This document shows positions 58,746-64,000 of a stretch of DNA of 64,000 nucleotides, piece after piece. Position 1 is the stretch's first letter, and the number at the start of each line of letters is the position of its first letter. Origin of the DNA: Sulfitobacter litoralis (GTDB lineage: Bacteria; Pseudomonadota; Alphaproteobacteria; Rhodobacterales; Rhodobacteraceae); NCBI RefSeq assembly GCF_900103185.1, contig NZ_FNJD01000011.1, forward strand, positions 58,673-122,672, read 5' to 3'. The position numbers were made by a program, and so were the translations under genes. A model generated the notes under the pieces. The model had not been told where the DNA came from, ran no database searches, and worked only from the letters and a program-made list of their open reading frames with translations.

Positions 58746-58769
58746 TTTATTGACTGACAAGTCAATAAA
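58746..58769. promoter_or_regulatory. BetI-box-like inverted repeat before betI (site B)
   Basis: TTTATTGACT (58746-58755) and AGTCAATAAA (58760-58769), perfect 10-bp arms with a 4-base spacer. The TTGA...TCAA core and spacing resemble BetI operators. Confidence 0.7.
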
Positions 58770-58822
58770 AACCTCAGGGTGGATCAACCCCCGATTTAGT
58801 CACATCCAAGCAGCCGGTGCCG

Positions 58823-59725
58823 CTAAAATTTCGTCGCCGGTGCAGCGGGTGTGATCTGGCGTTTCAACATCGCTTCGCGCCAGGTGATGAAGGTGACAGA
58901 GCCAAGGATCACGGCACCACCAAGAACAACCCAGATATCAATGGGTTCGGCAAAAGCAATCGCGCCAAGCGCCGTTGCCCATACCAGCTGCAGGAAGGTC
59001 ACAGGTTGGGTCACCGTCAGGGGTGCAGCAGCAAAGGCCAACGTCATCGTGTAGTGACCTGCGGTTGCAAAGCAGGCGACAGCGGCAAGGATTCCGATCT
59101 CCTCCCATGTGGGGGTAATCCAGGATGCCAGTGCAAAGGGGGCCAGAAACAGCGTCACGAACAGCGACATCATCGCCACGACCACCGAGGGGCGCACCTC
59201 GTCCGCGAGCACTTTGGCCAGCAAATATGCCCCGCCAAACACCACCGCCGCGATCAACATAGCGAAATGTCCGCTGGTCAGTTCCCGAAACCCCGGCCGC
59301 AGGATGATCGCGGCCCCGACCAACCCGAGCACAACCGCAATGATCCGGCGCAGCGCAAGCGTTTCGCCCAAAAACAGCGCGGCCCCGACGGTAACATAAA
59401 TGGGCGCGAGATAGTTCATCGCCGTTACCTCGGCGATAGAGATGCGGGTCATCGCGTAGAACCACAAGATCACCCCGATCCCGTGCAGCCCGCCCCGAAC
59501 ACTGAAAAGCGCCCATTGCCGGCGCGACAGCTTGGCCTCTCGCAGCGCGCCTATGGCAGGCAACAGGAACACCAGACCAAAGCCGTAGCGGATAAAAGCA
59601 GCCTCTGAGGATGGCAGGCGCGGCCCCATATGCTTGACCAAAGCGGTCACACAGATGAAACAAAGGCCGGTCACGACCATCCAGAAGATACCGGTGACGG
59701 GGCTTTGGGGATGTGCAGTTTTCAT
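58823..59725 (-). CDS. EamA/DMT-family transporter
   Basis: 300 residues, ten membrane segments in two EamA repeats (GLCFICVTALVKHMG and GGAYLLAKVLADEV starts). A drug/metabolite exporter of the inner membrane, substrate unknown. ATG at 59725 is preferred to a TTG six codons earlier. It follows the LysE/ArgO gene with 37 bases between. Confidence 0.87.
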   Translation of the reverse strand: MKTAHPQSPVTGIFWMVVTGLCFICVTALVKHMGPRLPSSEAAFIRYGFGLVFLLPAIGALREAKLSRRQWALFSVRGGLHGIGVILWFYAMTRISIAEVTAMNYLAPIYVTVGAALFLGETLALRRIIAVVLGLVGAAIILRPGFRELTSGHFAMLIAAVVFGGAYLLAKVLADEVRPSVVVAMMSLFVTLFLAPFALASWITPTWEEIGILAAVACFATAGHYTMTLAFAAAPLTVTQPVTFLQLVWATALGAIAFAEPIDIWVVLGGAVILGSVTFITWREAMLKRQITPAAPATKF

Positions 59726-59762
59726 CTGCGCAACATTCCGCAATGCTTTGGCAAGAGCAAGG

Positions 59763-60359
59763 TCACATCAGTAGAAGTTTCAACGCAATGGCCCACATTG
59801 TCAGGGCGATGACGCCGTCCAGTATCTGCCAGCTGCGCGGCTTGCTGAAGAACGGCCCCAACAGCCGCGCGCCATAGCCAAGTGCAAAGAAGAAGACAAA
59901 GCTCGAACTGACCGCCCCCAGCCCGAAGGCAAAGCGGTTGTCATATTGCGCAGCGATCGACCCCAACAGCACAACTGTATCCAGATAGACGTGCGGGTTC
60001 AGCCAAGTCAGTGCTAATAGGGTCAGGATCGTGCGGCGCAGGCTGGTCGGCGCGGTGCCATCGACCGACAGCGCATGCCCCCCCTGCCATGCAGACCGTG
60101 CATTCTGGAAGCCATACCAGATCAAGAACGCCGCGCCGCCAAAGCGCATAACCGTCTCGAACCACGGCACCGCCACAGCCAGCGCGCCAAATCCCGCCAC
60201 CCCCGCCGCGATCAACACAGCATCGGAAAGGGCGCAAGTCAGGCACACCCAGAAAACATGCTGCAATCGCAATCCTTGACGCAGCACAAAAGCATTCTGC
60301 GCGCCGATGGCCAAAATCAAGGTTAGACCAAGCGCAAAGCCGGGGAAAAAAGCGGTCAT
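59763..60359 (-). CDS. argO: LysE/ArgO-family amino acid exporter
   Basis: 198 residues, about six membrane segments. The family phrases LILAIGAQNAFVLRQGL and LTWLNPHVYLDTVVLLG place it with ArgO/LysE, which export basic amino acids. No LysR-type ArgP regulator is adjacent. The start at 60359 matches the family N-terminus; 17 open codons precede it. Confidence 0.88.
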   Translation of the reverse strand: MTAFFPGFALGLTLILAIGAQNAFVLRQGLRLQHVFWVCLTCALSDAVLIAAGVAGFGALAVAVPWFETVMRFGGAAFLIWYGFQNARSAWQGGHALSVDGTAPTSLRRTILTLLALTWLNPHVYLDTVVLLGSIAAQYDNRFAFGLGAVSSSFVFFFALGYGARLLGPFFSKPRSWQILDGVIALTMWAIALKLLLM

Positions 60360-60513
60360 GTCTGGAAGGCTCCGTTGGGTATCTGGGTCGGTTTCGGCAG
60401 GAAGTGGCACCGGCGTTTACCCAAAAGCAAAACCTTCCCCCGCTGCAACCCCAATTTTATTATTGCGGGCGCGAAACATTTGCGTGATTGGGCCCGTTAC
60501 TACTAGCGAACCA

Positions 60514-60532
60514 CAGATAGAGCGCCTATCTG
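60514..60532. promoter_or_regulatory. inverted repeat before the small conserved gene
   Basis: CAGATAG (60514-60520) and CTATCTG (60526-60532), perfect 7-bp arms with a 5-base spacer, 30 bases before the ATG at 60563. Could be an operator or a 5' mRNA hairpin. Confidence 0.5.
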
Positions 60533-60562
60533 ACCCCTCTAAGACAACCAAGGAATACTGTC

Positions 60563-60802
60563 ATGTTCGACAATAAACAGAAGCTGGAAATCAGCCAGGA
60601 TGAATTGGCGCTCATCGAAGCAGCCCTGCACACGCAATCCAAGATCCTAAGCGTGCAGGCAAGCGCAGGCGGCTCTAAGGCGTTGGGACGTTTGAACGAC
60701 GTCAAGCGCGTGCTGTCAGCCATTGCGCAACAGCGTGCCCCCGAGACAAGAGCCAAACCCGCATGGGGTGGTCTGTTTCGTATGGCGCGACTTCTGGGAT
60801 AA
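60563..60802 (+). CDS. small conserved protein, unknown function
   Basis: 79 residues, mostly helical: MFDNKQKLEISQDELALIEAALHTQSKIL, then a Gly/Ser loop, RLNDVKRVLSAIAQQ, and a Trp/Gly C-terminus (AWGGLFRMARLLG) that may touch the membrane. AAGGA precedes the ATG and a strong terminator follows, so it is a real single gene. No family recognised. Confidence 0.8.
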   Translation: MFDNKQKLEISQDELALIEAALHTQSKILSVQASAGGSKALGRLNDVKRVLSAIAQQRAPETRAKPAWGGLFRMARLLG

Positions 60803-60823
60803 ATTCTGGCCCAAGCGCTGATT

Positions 60824-60863
60824 AAAAAAACCGCCCCACTGGCAAGCCAGGGGCGGTTTTTTT
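60824..60863. terminator. bidirectional rho-independent terminator
   Basis: Seven A (60824-60830), stem CCGCCC/GGGCGG with an inner CTGGC/GCCAG stem, then seven T (60857-60863). Ends the small conserved gene on the plus strand and yebC on the minus strand. Confidence 0.95.
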
Positions 60864-60943
60864 ATGTCTCTAAAAGCGTGGTGACCAGTGCATGCAAAGG
60901 CAAACCCCGCGCCCCGACAGATGTCAGAGGCGGGGCGCGCTGC

Positions 60944-61684
60944 TTACAGCTGTTCCATCACCTCGTCAGAGGCTTCGAAGTTCGTCGTGACGCGTTGCAC
61001 ATCATCGTCGTCTTCCAGGGCGTCGATCAGCTTCATCAGCTTCTCCATCCCCTCGAGGTCCATCTCTGTCGTGGTCGTCGGACGCCAGACCAGCTTGGTG
61101 CTGTCGGATTCGCCGAGCTCGCCTTCGAGAGCGCTGCTTACTTCGTTGAGGTCGGTGTCCAGGCACCAGATCACATGCCCCTCGTCCGAGCTGTCAACAT
61201 CTTCGGCACCGGCTTCGATCGCTGCCATCATGACCGTATCGGCATCGCCGACGCTGGCGGGATAAGTGATTTCGCCCTTGCGGTCGAACATGAAGCCGAC
61301 GCTCCCTGTCTCGCCCAGATTGCCGCCGTTCTTGGTGAACGTGGAACGTACAGTCGACGCGGTGCGGTTGCGGTTGTCGGTCATCGCCTCGACGATGACA
61401 GCAACACCATTGGGGCCATAGCCTTCATAGCGGATTTCTTCGTAATCCTCGCTCTCGCCGCCAACCGCCTTCTTGATCGCGCGATCGATGTTGTCCTTGG
61501 GCATGGATTGGCCCTTGGCCTCTTTCACCGCAAGACGTAGACGCGGGTTCTTGTCCGGGTCGGGTTCGCCCATCTTCGCCGCGATGGTGATTTCCTTGGA
61601 GAGCTTTGAAAACACCTTGGCGCGCAGTTTGTCCTGACGGCCCTTACGGTGCTGGATATTTGCCCATTTTGAGTGACCTGCCAT
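60944..61684 (-). CDS. yebC: YebC/PmpR-family protein
   Basis: 246 residues. Starts [18 protein letters not shown], the hallmark of the family, and ends with an acidic C-terminal domain. Members act as transcription regulators and more recently as helpers of ribosomes stalled on proline runs. Near RuvABC in many genomes; those genes are not in this window. Confidence 0.95.
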   Translation of the reverse strand: MAGHSKWANIQHRKGRQDKLRAKVFSKLSKEITIAAKMGEPDPDKNPRLRLAVKEAKGQSMPKDNIDRAIKKAVGGESEDYEEIRYEGYGPNGVAVIVEAMTDNRNRTASTVRSTFTKNGGNLGETGSVGFMFDRKGEITYPASVGDADTVMMAAIEAGAEDVDSSDEGHVIWCLDTDLNEVSSALEGELGESDSTKLVWRPTTTTEMDLEGMEKLMKLIDALEDDDDVQRVTTNFEASDEVMEQL

Positions 61685-61844
61685 GGTGACCTCATATGCT
61701 AAAATTCAGTGTTGGCTCTCTATACGGCAGCCTAGGCACCTGAACAAGCCACCGCGCACGCAGAGGGGATGGCTGCGTTTGGGGCAGACAGCCTGTGGTG
61801 CGGCTGCTAGTGCTGCAAGCGCAGTTCACCCAAGGTATGCCGAA

Positions 61845-63617
61845 ATGACCACTGACCAAATCATCCTGTTTACGCTATTTGCCGCCGTGTTTGGCATGCT
61901 GCTGTGGGGGCGTTTTCGCTATGACCTTGTGGCCTTTTCCGCGCTGATGGTCGCGGTGGTGCTGGGGGTCGTTGACAGCAAGGACGCCTTTGCGGGCTTT
62001 GGCCACCCCGCGACGCTGGTGGTGGCGCTGGTGTTGATCGTATCGGCGGGGCTGACGCGGTCAGGCGCGGTGTTGCTGATCACCCGCACGCTGGTCGATG
62101 CCTCGCGCAGTTTGGGCGGGCATATCACCCTGATGGGGGTGATCGGCGGGGTGCTATCGGCCTTTATGAACAACGTCGCCGCACTGGCGTTGCTGATGCC
62201 GGTCGACATCCAGACCGCTCGCAAGGCGGGGCGATCACCGGGGTTAAGCCTGATGCCCCTGAGCTTTGCCACGATCCTTGGCGGCATGGCGACGCTGATC
62301 GGGACGCCGCCCAACATCATCATCGCCTCGATCCGACAGGAATCCCTTGGCGAGCCATTTCGCATGTTTGATTTCGCCCCCGTGGGGGGGATTGCGGCGG
62401 CGGCGGGGCTGGCCTTTGTCGCGCTGATCGGCTGGCGCTTTATCCCGCAACGCGAAAACAACGTATTGGGCCCCGAAGACCTGTCCCCCTATCTGGCAGA
62501 GCTGACGATCCCCGAAGGCAACGCCCAGATCGGCAAGCGTCTAGCCGAACTTCAGGATGTTGCCGATAAGGCTGATGTCGCCATGCTGGGGGTGATCCGC
62601 GACGGCAAGCGCCGCTACGGCCAATCGCGCAACCTGCCCCTGCGCGCGGGCGATGCGCTGGTGCTTGAAGCGACCCCGGACGCGCTCGACGAGTTTCGCA
62701 GCACGCTGGATTTGCACGTCGCCGACGCCGACCGCGAGGACCGGCTGCACGCCGATGGCGAAGGGGTCGAGATCATCGAAGTCGTGGTTACCAGCGATTC
62801 CCGTATGAATGGCCGTTCGGCACAGGCAGTTGGTCTGTCGTGGCGGCAACGCTCAGTGCTGCTGGGGGTGTCGCGGCGCGGCAAACGCATCACGTCGCAG
62901 CTGCGCAAGACCGAATTGCAGGTGGGCGATATTTTACTGCTGCTGGTACCCCGCGATACCGCCTCCCATGTGGTTGAATGGCTGGGCGTGCTGCCATTGG
63001 CCGACCGCGGGTTGGCGGTGACTGAAAACCACAAGGTCTGGCTTGCCATCGGCCTGTTTGCCGGCGCGGTCACGGCGGCGAGCTTTGGGTTGATCTATCT
63101 GCCTGTGGCCTTGGGGCTGGTGGTGATTGCCTATGTACTGGCGCGGATCGTCCCGCTGTCGGAACTTTACACTCATATCGAATGGCCCGTCGTCGTCCTG
63201 CTAGGGTCAATGATCCCGCTGGGGGCTGCGCTGGATAGCTCTGGCGGGACGGAACTGATTGCCGGTGCGCTGGTCGGATTGACCCAAGGGATGCCCGCGT
63301 GGGTGGTGCTGACCGTGTTGATGCTGGTCACGATGACCTTGTCGGATGTGTTGAACAACACCGCCACCACCATCGTCGCCGCCCCTGTGGGCATCCAGAT
63401 GGCGCAAAGCCTTGATGTCTCGCCCGACCCGTTCCTGATGGCGGTCGCCGTCGCGGCTTCAAGCGCGTTTCTGACACCCATCGGACATAAGAACAACACC
63501 CTGATCCTCGGGCCCGGGGGCTATAACTTTGGCGATTACTGGCGCATGGGGCTGCCGCTGGAGATCATCGTCGTAGCGGTATCTATTCCGGCCATTTTGG
63601 TGTTCTGGCCGCTTTAG
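61845..63617 (+). CDS. SLC13/DASS-type transporter with two TrkA-C domains
   Basis: 590 residues. About ten to twelve membrane segments in two halves with two cytoplasmic RCK/TrkA-C domains in the middle (about 205-290 and 300-385: LAELQDVADKADVAMLGV, DILLLLVP). Conserved motifs: MNNVAALALLMPV, GTPPNIIIA, and in the second half LSDVLNNTATTIVAAPVG and TPIGHKNNTLILGPGGY. Such proteins carry sulfate, dicarboxylates or silicate using Na+. Substrate is not determined. AAGG lies before the ATG; a longer open frame upstream is not used. Confidence 0.9.
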   Translation: MTTDQIILFTLFAAVFGMLLWGRFRYDLVAFSALMVAVVLGVVDSKDAFAGFGHPATLVVALVLIVSAGLTRSGAVLLITRTLVDASRSLGGHITLMGVIGGVLSAFMNNVAALALLMPVDIQTARKAGRSPGLSLMPLSFATILGGMATLIGTPPNIIIASIRQESLGEPFRMFDFAPVGGIAAAAGLAFVALIGWRFIPQRENNVLGPEDLSPYLAELTIPEGNAQIGKRLAELQDVADKADVAMLGVIRDGKRRYGQSRNLPLRAGDALVLEATPDALDEFRSTLDLHVADADREDRLHADGEGVEIIEVVVTSDSRMNGRSAQAVGLSWRQRSVLLGVSRRGKRITSQLRKTELQVGDILLLLVPRDTASHVVEWLGVLPLADRGLAVTENHKVWLAIGLFAGAVTAASFGLIYLPVALGLVVIAYVLARIVPLSELYTHIEWPVVVLLGSMIPLGAALDSSGGTELIAGALVGLTQGMPAWVVLTVLMLVTMTLSDVLNNTATTIVAAPVGIQMAQSLDVSPDPFLMAVAVAASSAFLTPIGHKNNTLILGPGGYNFGDYWRMGLPLEIIVVAVSIPAILVFWPL

Positions 63618-63636
63618 GGGCAGAGCCAAGTGAAGG

Positions 63637-63661
63637 AGCCGGGGGCCAGCCCCCAGCCGTT
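63637..63661 (+). terminator. G+C-rich hairpin after the SLC13 gene
   Basis: GGGGG (63641-63645) and CCCCC (63650-63654) pair around a 4-base loop, 23 bases after the stop. A short T-rich run follows. Similar GGGGGC/GCCCCC hairpins occur after other genes here. Confidence 0.6.
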
Positions 63662-63705
63662 CTGATTTATGTGGTTCGCTGACATCTAACGTTGACACTG
63701 GGAGG

Positions 63706-63731
63706 CCATAAGGCATTGATATGCCTTATGG
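63706..63731. repeat. perfect 11-bp inverted repeat at start of right-edge ORF
   Basis: 63706-63716 is the exact reverse complement of 63721-63731, with a 4-base spacer. It covers the start region of the edge ORF. Could be an operator, a translation-blocking hairpin or the end of a mobile element. Confidence 0.85.
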
Positions 63732-64000
63732 CTATAAAATCCAATGACCTTAAATACGCAGAGAAACTCTCGAAGAATTCTTCGAGAGGAGCAATCAGTC
63801 AGAAGCTCGCCCCACGGACCGTGGGTGGATTCTCCGTGAACGCATGCAGAAACGCTCTCTGTTCCTCCTTCACATTGCCGCCGATTCTGCATTCAGTGAA
63901 CGCGGGCCATGCGCGAGGGCAAATCAAAGGTTCAAGCGAAAATCGATCCTACTACTGCAATGAGTGCGGGAAGAGTTCTCGACTCAAATCCAATACTGCA
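63728..64000 (+). CDS. truncated ORF with Cys pairs, possible transposase-like protein
   Basis: An open frame from ATG at 63728 runs off the right edge with 91 codons and no stop. It begins MAIKSNDLKYAEKLSKNSS and contains NACRNALC and YYCNECGKSSRLKSN, two Cys pairs that could form one zinc ribbon. Base use is less G+C-rich than the background. A TTG at 63716 with GGGAGG ten bases upstream is a better-supported start than the ATG. Cys pairs followed by a KSN phrase recall N-terminal zinc ribbons of some transposases, but no family is certain. Confidence 0.45.
   Translation, partial: MAIKSNDLKYAEKLSKNSSRGAISQKLAPRTVGGFSVNACRNALCSSFTLPPILHSVNAGHARGQIKGSSENRSYYCNECGKSSRLKSNTA

Overview
The window reads as chromosome of a marine alphaproteobacterium of the Roseobacter group (Rhodobacteraceae). 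This is inferred from gene content and style: a DddL-type DMSP lyase, a choline-O-sulfate to glycine-betaine operon, a PccR-controlled propionyl-CoA carboxylase cluster, HdaA next to polyphosphate genes, insertion-lacking ProRS, and high-G+C DNA with long antisense shadow frames. Genus cannot be fixed from the sequence alone. About 65 protein genes are supported. No rRNA, tRNA, CRISPR array or complete mobile element was seen.

Layout. 0-3 kb: the 5' part of an MFS permease and thrS. 3-5.6 kb: a complete bufferin operon (DUF2282 precursor, DUF692/MNIO enzyme, DUF2063 partner, DoxX membrane protein), a recently described copper-binding RiPP system. 5.6-9 kb: ArsC/Spx-like protein, cold-shock protein, a small Cys/His secreted protein, a hairpin-rich non-coding stretch, an AT-rich DUF4238 gene and thyX. 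9-13.4 kb: a lipoprotein/Slam-like outer-membrane pair (type XI secretion), glyoxalase I and two DUF1194 von Willebrand-like proteins. 13.4-19.6 kb: MarR and XRE regulators, sdhE, an aspartate aminotransferase, a MATE pump, an epoxide-hydrolase-like enzyme and dddL. 19.6-28.4 kb: parE, an AT-rich DUF3800 gene, a metalloprotease-like lipoprotein, a cytochrome c lipoprotein, lolD-lolC/E, a DUF2937 protein and proS.

28.4-39.1 kb: an FAD oxidoreductase, an AI-2E family permease, hdaA, ppk and ppx (replication control next to polyphosphate metabolism), then an operon of VOC protein, GNAT, DnaJ/TerB protein and EEP phosphatase. 39.2-51.2 kb: the methylmalonyl-CoA pathway, with mcm, pccA and pccB on the minus strand and the regulator gene pccR on the plus strand. 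Perfect TTTGCAAA boxes lie in front of both pccB and pccR, and an MFS exporter gene sits between them. Several small lipoproteins and uncharacterised proteins lie inside the cluster. 52-58.8 kb: betI-betC-BCCT transporter-betB-betA, preceded by two perfect inverted repeats that look like BetI operators. 58.8-64 kb: two exporters (EamA, LysE/ArgO), a small conserved protein, a YebC-family regulator, an SLC13/TrkA-C transporter, and at the right edge a foreign-looking truncated ORF with paired cysteines.

The genes together describe a surface-ocean heterotroph that uses algal osmolytes (DMSP, choline-O-sulfate), feeds the resulting C3 units through propionyl-CoA carboxylase and methylmalonyl-CoA mutase, and buffers copper with a modified peptide. 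The least explained parts are the ncRNA-like region at 6.8-7.05 kb, the two AT-rich single-gene insertions, and the right-edge element.
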